From Starkeya sp. ORNL1 (GTDB lineage Bacteria > Pseudomonadota > Alphaproteobacteria > Rhizobiales > Xanthobacteraceae), in the NCBI RefSeq assembly GCF_012971745.1, contig NZ_CP048834.1, forward strand, positions 2,046,001-2,110,000: a stretch of 64,000 bases of DNA. Direction: 5' to 3'. The first letter of the stretch is position 1. Every line of letters starts with the position of its first letter. The notes beneath the pieces were generated by a model. The model had not been told where the DNA came from and made no database searches. It saw only the letters and a list, made by a program, of their open reading frames with translations. Positions 57,044-64,000 of the stretch are shown here, piece after piece. The position numbers were made by a program, and so were the translations under genes.

Positions 57044-57404
57044 GTGCGGGCCGCGGGCTTATCCATCCCGCAAGCCTATAGGCCAATAAGCCGAGAAGCG
57101 CGCCCAGCGCGCTCATCGCGAAATCGGAAACATGGGCGCCGCGGCCGGGAATGAATTGCTGCGCGAACTCCATCACTGCTGCCAGCGCGCAGAGGAACAG
57201 GAACGGCAGCAGGTACATGGCGGGCCGTCGCGGACGCAGTGCCAGCAGGTAGATGAAGCAGGTTCCGAGATAGGCCGCCGCGTGCTCCACGCCGTGCGGG
57301 GCACCGGTTCTCCTCAGATCCTGCGCGGGCAGCAGCGACAATACCAGAATAGCCAGGGTGCAGGCGATCGCGGCGGCGCGAAGCAGTCGGGAGAGACGAT
57401 CCAT
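57036..57404 (-). CDS. VanZ-like membrane protein
   Basis: A 122-residue protein from the ATG at 57404 with four helices and the VanZ pattern: GVEHAAAYLGTCFIYLLALR, then AAVMEFAQQFIPGRGAHVSD, then ALGALLGLLAYRLAG. Conserved E, Q, R and D positions are all present. VanZ-like proteins are of unclear biochemical role; the founding member gives teicoplanin resistance. It overlaps a 45-aa membrane ORF at its 3' end. Confidence 0.8.
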   Translation of the reverse strand: MDRLSRLLRAAAIACTLAILVLSLLPAQDLRRTGAPHGVEHAAAYLGTCFIYLLALRPRRPAMYLLPFLFLCALAAVMEFAQQFIPGRGAHVSDFAMSALGALLGLLAYRLAGWISPRPAHE

Positions 57405-57481
57405 GCGCTCATTTTGCGTCGCACAAGAGGGCAAGGCAATGGTACGCGAGGTCGCCGCCCGCGCGGCGCACGCTCCTGGCG

Positions 57482-57673
57482 TTATCGCGCCTTCTTCGGC
57501 GTGTCTTCCGCATCCCGGGCAAGCCGCGCCTGTCGCAGGCGCTCGGTCTTGTCGCGGTGCCGCTGAAGCTTCACCGCTTCCGCGGTGGCGATCGAGCGGG
57601 TCAGATCGTCCATCGCCTGCGCCCGCTCCGCGGGTGTGGTCGCCTTGCCCGGTACGCGCTCTTTGCCAGCCAT
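57482..57673 (-). CDS. Small charged coiled-coil protein
   Basis: A 63-residue protein from the ATG at 57673, with GGAAGGGG about 8 bases upstream. It is highly charged and helical (ERAQAMDDLTRSIATAEAVK, then LQRHRDKTERLRQARLARDA), without hydrophobic segments. I do not recognise a family. It lies between the VanZ-like gene and the hybrid kinase, all on the minus strand, but gaps of about 80 bp on both sides make an operon uncertain. Confidence 0.55.
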   Translation of the reverse strand: MAGKERVPGKATTPAERAQAMDDLTRSIATAEAVKLQRHRDKTERLRQARLARDAEDTPKKAR

Positions 57674-57760
57674 GGCCAACCCCTTCCAATATCGACCAAG
57701 ATCGGCCGCAGCCATGCTAGCAGGTCGGCCATTGGCCGGCGAATCCGACGATTGCTTCCG

Positions 57761-59896
57761 CTACATGACGGGCGCCTTCAGCACCCGGGCGATCTCGGTC
57801 GCGAGCTGGCTCTGCTGGTACGGCTTGGCGATGCGGGGCAGCTCGATATTGATGTTCGCCGGCAGTTCGGCATAGCCCGATGCCAGCAGGATCGGCAGGC
57901 CGGGATTGATCTCGCGCGCCGCCACCGCCAGCTGAGCCCCGTTCATCTTCGGCATGGAGAAATCGGTGATCAGCAGGTCGATCCGGTTGTTCTCCAGTAT
58001 CTCCAGCGCCCGGTCGCCGGAATTGGCCTCGATCACCTCGTGGCCGAGATCCTCCAGCATTTCGACCGTGCTCATCGAGATCAGCGCGTCGTCATCGACC
58101 ACCAGGATGGTGGCCCGCGGCGCGTCCTCGATGGCGGCGAGCGCCAGGGGTGCCGCCGGCGCGGGTTCGGCGGTGACGGGCACCCAGATCTCGGCCACGG
58201 TTCCGCGACCGGGCTCGCTGGAGAGCCGCAGCGCACCGTTCAGCTGCACCGCGAGGCCGTGGATCATGGAGAGGCCGAGCCCGGTGCCCTTGCCGAGTTC
58301 CTTGGTGGAGAAGAACGGCTCCGTCGCCTTGGCCAGCGTCTTGGCGTCCATGCCCTCGCCGGTGTCGACGACCCGCAGGCGGACATAGTCGCCGGGGGCG
58401 ATGTCATCGCGCGTGCCCGGCTCTCGCGCGCCCACCTTGACGGCGTCGAGCGCAATCGACAGCACGCCGCCGTCCGGCATGGCGTCACGTGCATTGACGG
58501 CGAGGTTCAGCAGCGCGAGCTCGATCTGGTTGGCGTCGATCAGCGCCCGCGGCAGATCGTCGGGTATGCTCATCTGCAACTCGATCTGCGACCCGACAGA
58601 ACGCTCCAGCAGATTGCCCATGCCGCGTACCAGATTGCCGAGATCGGTCGGCACCACATCGAGGTCCTGGCGCCGGGCGAAGGCGAGCAGGCGCTGGGTG
58701 AGCGCGGCGCCGCGCTGCGCGCCCTGCACCGCACCGTCGACCAGCCGGGCGGCGCGCGGATCGAGCGGCACCTGCTTGCGCAGCAGCTCCAGATTGCCCA
58801 GCACCGCCATCAGCAGATTGTTGAAATCGTGCGCCACGCCGCCGGTAAGCTGGCCGATCATCTCGATCTTCTGCACCTGCCGGAGTTGCTCCTCGGTGCG
58901 CTTGCGCTGCTCAATCTCGGCGAGCACGACGGCATGGGCAGCATTCAGTTCGGCGGTGCGCTCGGCAACCCGGCTCTCCAGCACTTCATTGAGGCCGCGC
59001 ATCTCTTCTTCGGCATTGCGCCGCGCCGTGACGTCGCTGGCCACCCCGACCAGCCGGCGCTTGGCGCCCTTGCGGTCGAACACCATGCGCGCCCGGATCT
59101 CGACCCAGCGCACCGTTCCGTCCGGCCAGACCGTGCGATACTCGATCGCATAGTCGATCCCGCTCGTGATGCTCCGCTGCACCGCCTCCAGCGTGCGGCC
59201 ACGGTCGTCCGGATGGATCGACGCGACGAGGTCCTGATAGCTGAGGCCCTCGTCCGCGCGGCGACCGAACAGCGACTTGCACGTCGCCGAGGTGCTGAGC
59301 ACCCCGGTCTCCAGATCGAACTCCAGCGAGCCCAGCCGGCCGGCCACCAGCGCGGTCTGCAGCCGCTGCTCGCCTTCATGCAGTTCGTCGATGCGTGCGC
59401 GCGCCTCGAACTGGCGCAGCCGTCCCTTGTGCGCGGTTCGAGCGACGCTGATGAAGGTGGTGGGGTGGAACGGCCGTTCCAGGAAAGTGACGTTGCCGAG
59501 CATTTCCGACAGCAGCGCCGCTCCCGGCGTGCGGTCGGGGCCGCCGGCATGGTGGGTCAGCACCACGAAGGGCAGGTCCGACCAGGTGGGCTGCTGCGCC
59601 AGATAGGCCTGGAGCGGGCGCAGGTCTGCCGCGATCAGCGCCTCCTGCGTCGCCACCGCGAAGTAGGTCTCGTTGTCGATGGCGGCGTGGAACTCGGCGA
59701 TGTCGCGGCACGTGACCGCCGCCAGCCCGGCATCGCGCACCAGCGCGGTCGCAATGGCCGCGTCGCGCCCATGCGGCGCCAGAAGCAGGACCTGCCCTGA
59801 AACAGGTTGCCCTGAAACAGGCTGCCCTGAAACAGGCTGCCCTGAAACAGGCTGCCCTGAGACTGTTCGCCCTGAAATCGAACCCGAGATCGTCAT
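57761..59896 (-). CDS. Hybrid histidine kinase linked to KaiC, with PAS and C-terminal receiver
   Basis: A 711-residue cytosolic kinase. Residues 12-35 are a fivefold VSGQP repeat. A degenerate receiver-like domain follows (about 36-155; no clear phosphoacceptor, but ERPFHPTTF retained), then a PAS domain (about 185-295), a coiled coil, the H box LTGGVAHDFNNLLMAVLGNL with His356, ATPase motifs (NLAVNARDAMPDGG, GTGLGLSMIHGL) and a C-terminal receiver with Asp645 (LITDFSMPKMNG). It starts 3 bp after the KaiC-like gene, so KaiC and kinase probably work together. There is no membrane segment. Confidence 0.88.
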   Translation of the reverse strand: MTISGSISGRTVSGQPVSGQPVSGQPVSGQPVSGQVLLLAPHGRDAAIATALVRDAGLAAVTCRDIAEFHAAIDNETYFAVATQEALIAADLRPLQAYLAQQPTWSDLPFVVLTHHAGGPDRTPGAALLSEMLGNVTFLERPFHPTTFISVARTAHKGRLRQFEARARIDELHEGEQRLQTALVAGRLGSLEFDLETGVLSTSATCKSLFGRRADEGLSYQDLVASIHPDDRGRTLEAVQRSITSGIDYAIEYRTVWPDGTVRWVEIRARMVFDRKGAKRRLVGVASDVTARRNAEEEMRGLNEVLESRVAERTAELNAAHAVVLAEIEQRKRTEEQLRQVQKIEMIGQLTGGVAHDFNNLLMAVLGNLELLRKQVPLDPRAARLVDGAVQGAQRGAALTQRLLAFARRQDLDVVPTDLGNLVRGMGNLLERSVGSQIELQMSIPDDLPRALIDANQIELALLNLAVNARDAMPDGGVLSIALDAVKVGAREPGTRDDIAPGDYVRLRVVDTGEGMDAKTLAKATEPFFSTKELGKGTGLGLSMIHGLAVQLNGALRLSSEPGRGTVAEIWVPVTAEPAPAAPLALAAIEDAPRATILVVDDDALISMSTVEMLEDLGHEVIEANSGDRALEILENNRIDLLITDFSMPKMNGAQLAVAAREINPGLPILLASGYAELPANINIELPRIAKPYQQSQLATEIARVLKAPVM
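59795..59884. repeat. 15-bp tandem repeat inside the hybrid kinase gene
   Basis: CCCTGAAACAGGCTG repeated in frame at 59795, 59810, 59825 and 59840 (first copy one base different), with decayed copies at 59855 and 59870. On the coding strand it encodes VSGQP. The three inner copies are nearly identical at DNA level, which indicates recent expansion. Confidence 0.92.
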
Positions 59897-59899
59897 TAC

Positions 59900-61402
59900 T
59901 CACGGCTTGGTCAGGAGGGGGGAAGCACTTCCTACAAACGTCGGCACGCCACGAAGGATCCCCTGGAACTCGTTGAGCGGCGCGCCCAGGCTCAGGCCGC
60001 CGTCGCCGATGCGGAATTCGCGGATGGTGTCCTCATGCATGCCGGTGCGCTTCTTGATCACCGAAACCGCGCGCCGGACCTTGCCGAGCGCCTCGAAATA
60101 GCGAAGCAGGATCACGGTGTCGGCGAGGTAGGTGACATCGACCGGTGCCTTCATGTCGCCGACCAGGCCATGCTGCGCCACGGTCAGGAAGGTGTTGGCG
60201 CCCTGCCGGTTCAGATACTGCAGCAGCTCATGGATGTGCAGGATCAGCGAGTTCTCCTCGGGCATCGCCGCCTGATAGCCATTGAGACTGTCGATGACTA
60301 CGGTGCGCGCGCCCATTCCCTTGACCCGCTCCCGCACCCGGTGCTCGAATTCACCGGGCGAGAGCTCGGCGGCGTCGACCTGCTCGATATGCAGATTGCC
60401 GGTGTCACGCATGGCCTGGAGATCGAAGCCCATCGGGCGGGTACGGTCGAACAGCAGGCCCATTTCCTCGTCGAAGATGAACATCGCCGCTTTCTCGCCA
60501 TTGGCGACCGCCGCCGCGACGAACTGCAAGACGAACGTGCTTTTTCCGGTGCCGGCCGGCCCGAGCACGAGCGTGCTCGAGCCTTGCTCGATGCCGCCGC
60601 CCAGCAGCGCGTCCAGCTGGGATACGCCGCTCGTCATCTGACGGCGGGCGAATCCGGTGCGATGTTCGGCGGCGACGAGACGTGGGAAAACCGCGACCCC
60701 GCCAGTCTTGATGGTGAAGTCGTGATAGCCGCCGCGATAGGCCTGGCCGCGATATTTGGACACCCTGAGGCGCCGCCGCTCGGCGCCATAATCGGGCGTC
60801 AGCTCCTCCAGCTGAACGACGCCATGCACCACGCTGTGCGCGGTCTTGTCGGCGGTATCGGAGGTGCGGTCATCCAGCATGAGCACGGTGGCGCCGTGCC
60901 GGGCGAAATAATGCTTCAGCGACAGGATCTGGCGCCGATAGCGCAGTGAGCTCTGCGCCAGCAGGCGAATCTCCGACAGGCTGTCGAGCACCACCCGCGC
61001 CGGCTTGACGCGCTCGAACACCTCGAAGATCTGCTTGGTGGTCTCGCCCAGTTCGAGGTCCGAGGAATAGAGCAGGCTCTGCTGCTCGTCGGCGTCGAGC
61101 AGGCTTTCCGGCGGCACCAGCTCGAACACCTCGATATTGTCGTCGAGCACCCAGCCATGGGACCGCGCGCCTTCGCGCAGCTCGCGATCGGTCTCCGACA
61201 GCGTGATGTAGAGCCCGCGCTCGCCCTCCGCCGCGCCCTCGATCAGGAAGCGCAGTGCAATGGTGGTCTTGCCGGTACCGGGCGAGCCCTCCAGCAGGAA
61301 GACGTGGCCTTCGCGGAACCCGCCAGCCAATATGTCGTCCAGCCCGGGAACGCCGGTGCGCGCCTTGCGCACGGGATTTACGACGTCCATCAGTGGCTCC
61401 AT
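59900..61402 (-). CDS. kaiC: KaiC-like double RecA-domain ATPase
   Basis: A 500-residue protein with two KaiC/RecA domains. The Walker A motifs are GSPGTGKTT (39-47) and GPAGTGKST (281-289), Walker B motifs are ARVVLDSLSE and RTVVIDSLNG, and acidic residues EE occur in FIFDEEMGLLF. MPEENSLILHIHELLQYLNR is typical of KaiC family CII domains. The autophosphorylation Ser-Thr pair of the cyanobacterial clock is not evident. No kaiA or kaiB is present; the partner is the hybrid kinase 3 bp downstream. Start is ATG at 61402, or ATG at 61390. Confidence 0.88.
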   Translation of the reverse strand: MEPLMDVVNPVRKARTGVPGLDDILAGGFREGHVFLLEGSPGTGKTTIALRFLIEGAAEGERGLYITLSETDRELREGARSHGWVLDDNIEVFELVPPESLLDADEQQSLLYSSDLELGETTKQIFEVFERVKPARVVLDSLSEIRLLAQSSLRYRRQILSLKHYFARHGATVLMLDDRTSDTADKTAHSVVHGVVQLEELTPDYGAERRRLRVSKYRGQAYRGGYHDFTIKTGGVAVFPRLVAAEHRTGFARRQMTSGVSQLDALLGGGIEQGSSTLVLGPAGTGKSTFVLQFVAAAVANGEKAAMFIFDEEMGLLFDRTRPMGFDLQAMRDTGNLHIEQVDAAELSPGEFEHRVRERVKGMGARTVVIDSLNGYQAAMPEENSLILHIHELLQYLNRQGANTFLTVAQHGLVGDMKAPVDVTYLADTVILLRYFEALGKVRRAVSVIKKRTGMHEDTIREFRIGDGGLSLGAPLNEFQGILRGVPTFVGSASPLLTKP

Positions 61403-61799
61403 CGTTTTGAAGCGGCGATCGCCGGCAATACGGGGTGGCTTTGAGCGGCGCCGGCGAGCGGCGTTCGAAGGGGCAGAATGGTAGGCTTATTTTCCGCTTC
61501 CCGACAGCAATACGGAAATTGCACCGTTTCAGCGTGACATCGCACGTATTGCCGCGCGCGGGGCCCTCGCCACGGCGCGCTCGCCTGGAATTCCGGTCGT
61601 CGTACCAGCGTGTCGAGCATGCGTCCCAAAACTGTGGGCGACCCCGCCGGAGCGATCCGGCGACGGGTCTCGGGTACCGTCTAACGCTGACGCTCGAATT
61701 TGGTTTCACCTGCCGCGTCGATGCCGGGCGGGCGATTGCATCCGGACTGAAAGGGCTCTAGTTCGGGTGGTCCGCCCGGTCTCACCAGGAACCTCGACG
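61403..61799. other. Gene-free region between kaiC and the GFA-family gene
   Basis: I find no convincing gene, dispersed repeat or operator in these 397 bp. It must hold the divergent promoters. The segment 61485-61550 is the most A/T-rich part. Confidence 0.4.
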
Positions 61800-62192
61800 A
61801 TGCCGATGCGCTACGAAGGCGGCTGCCTGTGCCGCACCGTTCGCTATGTCTCAGATGCCGCGCCGATCAATGAGCGCATCTGCCATTGCCGGCTGTGCCA
61901 GCGCGCCATCGGCGCCAGCTTCAATGCGCGGCTGCTGTTCCGCATCGAGGACGTAAGCATCGAGGGTCCGGTGCGGACCTATAATTCCTCACAATCGCTG
62001 AAGCGTGGCTTCTGCCCGGAATGCGGCACCACGCTGTTCTCGATGCGCGAGAGCGCCGGCGTCATGGGCATCACCGCCGGCTCGCTCGACGACCCCGGCC
62101 TGTTCAAGCCGGCCGACCATATCTGGACCTCGTCCCGGCAGCCCTGGCTGTGCTTGTCCGACGGCCTGACCGAATATCCGGAAGCGCCCTGA
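61800..62192 (+). CDS. GFA-family (glutathione-dependent formaldehyde-activating enzyme-like) zinc protein
   Basis: A 130-residue protein from the ATG at 61800, with AGGA 9 bases upstream. Zinc-binding cysteines occur in GGCLCRTVRYVS, ICHCRLCQRAIGA and GFCPECGTTLFS, the GFA/CENP-V fold. Some members catalyse S-hydroxymethylglutathione formation but most are uncharacterised, so the enzymatic name should not be trusted. It stands alone upstream of the methyltransferase. Confidence 0.87.
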   Translation: MPMRYEGGCLCRTVRYVSDAAPINERICHCRLCQRAIGASFNARLLFRIEDVSIEGPVRTYNSSQSLKRGFCPECGTTLFSMRESAGVMGITAGSLDDPGLFKPADHIWTSSRQPWLCLSDGLTEYPEAP

Positions 62193-62206
62193 GCCGGCTT
62201 CCCTGA

Positions 62207-62254
62207 GAGCATATCCCGCAAAAGTGGAACCGCCTTTGCGATCAGGATATGCTC
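62207..62254. repeat. Short palindromic repeat, GAGCATATCC type
   Basis: GAGCATATCC (62207-62216) and GGATATGCTC (62245-62254) are inverted copies around CGCAAAAGTGGAACCGCCTT, a diverged and oppositely oriented relative of the repeat at 38928. Confidence 0.75.
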
Positions 62255-62280
62255 CAGGCTATTGAATCTAGAGCACTTTC

Positions 62281-62311
62281 TTATCGTTCGGATGATTCAT
62301 CCAAACGATAA
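62281..62311. repeat. 31-bp near-perfect palindrome
   Basis: TTATCGTTCGGATGA and its inverse TTCATCCAAACGATAA (one mismatch) meet almost without a loop. It is flanked by GAGCACTTTC and GGGCTC, so it may be a second small repeat inserted next to the previous one. It lies 31 bp before the methyltransferase start. Confidence 0.7.
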
Positions 62312-62342
62312 GGGCTCCAGCCACTTCCAGCGAGGTCCACAC

Positions 62343-63044
62343 GTGAGCGCTTTCGATGAGGTATCCGCCGCGATCTGGCGCGGCTACGGCGTGCTCGATA
62401 ATTTCCAGGCGGACCAGCATGCGCCCGACGACCAGGGCTGGAATTCCGACCACGTCTTCCTCGGCGACACCATGACCAGCGAGCGCCCGCGGGTGGTGGT
62501 CGAGCTCGGCGTCTGGAAAGGCGCCTCGACCATGACCATGGCGGCGACCTTGCGCGAGCACGGCATCGATGGCTGCGTGGTCGCGGTCGATACCTGGCTG
62601 GGTTCGAGCGAGCACTGGATGAAGGACATGCACCGTTCCGACATGCGGTTCGAGAACGGCTATCCGCGCATGTACTACACCTTCCTCGCCAACATCGTCG
62701 CCAACGGCTTCGCCCGGCACGTGGTGCCGCTGCCGCTGGATTCCGCCAACGCCGCCATCGTGATGCGCAAGTCAGGGGTCTCCGCCGACGTCGTGCACAT
62801 CGACGGCGCCCACGACTACGAATCCACCCTCTCGGACCTCAAGCGCTGGTGGGAGATCCTGAAGCCCGGCGGCGTCATGATCGTCGACGATTACGATTCA
62901 CGCGGCCGGATCTGGCAGACGGTGCGCCGTGCGGTCGACGATTTCCTCGCCGTGACCCCGCACACCGATTTCGAGTGGCGGCCGGTGAAGGCGCGGTTCC
63001 GGAAGGTGGAAGTGGCGGGGGAAGGTCCGGCCGGCGCCGCGTGA
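62343..63044 (+). CDS. Class I SAM-dependent methyltransferase (Methyltransf_24 type)
   Basis: A 233-residue protein from the GTG at 62343 (VSAFDEVSAAIWRGYGVLDN). The SAM-binding motif is VVVELGVWKGASTMTMAATL, followed by VAVDTWLGSSEHW and the acidic DVVHIDGAHDYESTLSDLKR and GGVMIVDDYDS. This is the pattern of cephalosporin-hydroxylase/CmcI-like and Methyltransf_24 O-methyltransferases, often linked to polysaccharide or natural-product modification. No such cluster is present here. Substrate unknown. Confidence 0.83.
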   Translation: MSAFDEVSAAIWRGYGVLDNFQADQHAPDDQGWNSDHVFLGDTMTSERPRVVVELGVWKGASTMTMAATLREHGIDGCVVAVDTWLGSSEHWMKDMHRSDMRFENGYPRMYYTFLANIVANGFARHVVPLPLDSANAAIVMRKSGVSADVVHIDGAHDYESTLSDLKRWWEILKPGGVMIVDDYDSRGRIWQTVRRAVDDFLAVTPHTDFEWRPVKARFRKVEVAGEGPAGAA

Positions 63045-63067
63045 TCCTTCGCCACCCCCATCAAGCC

Positions 63068-63168
63068 GTCATCCCGGCCGCAGAGAAGCGGAGAGCCGGG
63101 ATCGCGTGAAGTCCCGCGCCACACCTTCCTGCGATCCCGGATCGGCCTGCGGCCGTCCGGGATGACGA
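63068..63168. repeat. Dispersed palindromic repeat, family B, copy 9
   Basis: CGTCATCCCGGCCGCAGAGA ... GAGCCGGGATCG, spacer, GCGATCCCGGATCGGCCTGC ... GTCCGGGATGACGACG. It lies between the convergent methyltransferase and secreted hypothetical genes. Confidence 0.88.
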
Positions 63169-63202
63169 CGAGTGGGGGGAGAAGCCGAGTGGGCGCCGCG
63201 CC

Positions 63203-63721
63203 TCACTCCTCAGCCAGCGGCTCCGAGCTCAGGAGACTTAAACCAAGCGAAGAAACACGGCCGTCTTGGCTCGTCAGAAGAACGGTACCATTCGAAAAGA
63301 GTGGCCCGCAGATGTCCAACGCACGCGGTGTCATGCACAGCATGCTGTGCTCGACCCGCCAGCGGCCCGGAACAATCAAGCGTGGCGCTCGCAGATAGAG
63401 CGTTCTGTCGCGATGAAAGTCGACATAACCGTCGAAATGATAGCCGCGTGCCCGGTAGCGGCGCCCCTCCAGAATTGTTCGGACGGCTCGCGCATTGAGA
63501 GCAGCAAACCCGCTGCTGGCCGGAAGCGGCTTGCCTTCGCGCTCCGCTCTCTCGACGAGCGCGTGAGCCGCGGCATGGGCAGCCTCCAGCTCGGCGGGCA
63601 ACGGAAGCAAGGGCTCCATCTCCACCTTGGCTGAAAGCGGGGATGCAAGACAGAGGCAGCAGCACAACGCGACCAGAAGCACCTTGAGACACGTCGTGAG
63701 CCTGTATCGGTATGAGCTCAT
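63203..63721 (-). CDS. Secreted hypothetical protein
   Basis: A 172-residue protein from the ATG at 63721 (MSSYRYRLTTCLKVLLVALC). A long signal peptide with several cysteines (CCCLCLASPLSA) is cleaved near residue 32. The rest is a mixed alpha/beta domain with RAVRTILEGRRYRARGYHFD and LRAPRLIVPGRWRVEHSMLC. Two later cysteines could form a disulfide. I do not recognise the family. Confidence 0.65.
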   Translation of the reverse strand: MSSYRYRLTTCLKVLLVALCCCLCLASPLSAKVEMEPLLPLPAELEAAHAAAHALVERAEREGKPLPASSGFAALNARAVRTILEGRRYRARGYHFDGYVDFHRDRTLYLRAPRLIVPGRWRVEHSMLCMTPRALDICGPLFSNGTVLLTSQDGRVSSLGLSLLSSEPLAEE

Positions 63722-63824
63722 GGCATGCCCAGGTGACGCGCAAGAGTGACTGGCCCGTCGATTGTTAGCACGGCCCGGATGACGATGATGGGGAGGTAGA
63801 AGAAGGAAGGCGCTCGGCGTGAGC

Positions 63825-63922
63825 ATCCTTCGAGGCTCGCTGCGCTCGCACCTCAGGATGAGGTTGTTCCTCTAACGCGACCTCATCCTGCGGTGCCCGG
63901 CAACGCCGGGCCGCGAAGGATG
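63825..63922. repeat. Dispersed palindromic repeat, family A, copy 18
   Basis: Canonical order; left inner stem GCTCGCTGCGCTCGC, right inner stem CCCGGCAACGCCGGG, with CTGCGGTG and CCGCGAAGGATG as point changes in the right half. Confidence 0.9.
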
Positions 63923-63948
63923 CTGACGCAGAGCGCCTCCAATCGCCC

Positions 63949-64000
63949 TCAATCCCGCGCGCTGATCTCGCACTCGCCGCGATGGACGACGTTCGTCTTG
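63949..64000 (-). CDS. 3' end of an unidentified gene
   Basis: The minus strand reads KTNVVHRGECEISARD and a TGA stop (63951-63949), continuing beyond the window. Position after a family A repeat and codon use are compatible with the C-terminus of a real gene, but 16 residues are too few to identify it. Confidence 0.35.
   Translation of the reverse strand, partial: KTNVVHRGECEISARD

Noticed and set aside
57557..59800. 747-codon plus-strand frame opposite the hybrid kinase
   Set aside because: Antisense shadow of a kinase with all catalytic motifs; no domain is recognisable in it.

Overview
The window is GC-rich chromosomal DNA from an alphaproteobacterium of the order Hyphomicrobiales (Rhizobiales). 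The evidence is a ccmI-ccmE-ccmF cytochrome-maturation operon, MucR and Irr regulators, a DivJ/PleC-like kinase, DUF2336/DUF1491/DUF5330/DUF1254/DUF1214 genes, a cluster of GANTC (CcrM) sites, and a tRNA-His of the alphaproteobacterial type that lacks G-1. Family and genus cannot be fixed from the sequence alone. I see no prophage, transposase, CRISPR array or plasmid functions.

Layout. 0-5 kb: 5' end of ccmF, then ccmE and ccmI, a glycine-zipper lipoprotein and a PhoP/PhoQ-like two-component pair. 5-13.3 kb: a 620-bp gene-free stretch with a GANTC cluster, a trypsin-like protease, a tandem pair of zinc-ribbon paralogues, an autoregulated-looking FMN reductase/TetR operon with its palindrome, dcd, a cytochrome c, and a divergent GntR regulator/lldD pair with a perfect operator. 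13.3-25.3 kb: ycgN, a class A PBP, the DUF1214/DUF1254 pair, a YegD-like Hsp70, a tripartite tricarboxylate transporter operon led by a two-domain VOC protein, a ModA-like binding protein and Irr. Two near-identical promoter/operator modules flank this last part. 25.3-38.9 kb: DUF2336, DUF1491, peptidoglycan-binding protein, DivJ-like kinase, DUF5330, sufE, mucR, msrB-ptrB, a proline-rich membrane protein, sodB and zntB. 39-48 kb: folP-folK, a HerA-like ATPase, an M20 peptidase, a GIY-YIG protein, a branched-chain aminotransferase-like gene, csbD, a single-domain response regulator and pcp. 48-55 kb: cytochrome c and sorbosone dehydrogenase separated by a 43-bp tandem array, a TauE/SafE exporter pair, the Ni/Co module dmeR-dmeF and the amidase pair atzG-atzE. 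55-64 kb: tRNA-His, chaA, a VanZ-like gene coupled to a 45-aa ORF, a KaiC-like ATPase with a hybrid histidine kinase, a GFA-family protein, a methyltransferase and a secreted hypothetical.

The dominant non-coding signal is dispersed palindromic repeats: family A (18 loci), family B (9), family C (5) and a few singletons, roughly one per 2 kb, mostly in intergenic gaps and sometimes inside operons (ccm, tct). Several genes sit beside clear palindromic operators that fit a neighbouring regulator (TetR, GntR/LldR, DmeR). Others have no regulator in view, notably the duplicated TACGAG-N4-CTCGTA promoter module, which I consider the strongest lead for undescribed regulation. All functional calls are from reading motifs and family resemblance; no search was run.
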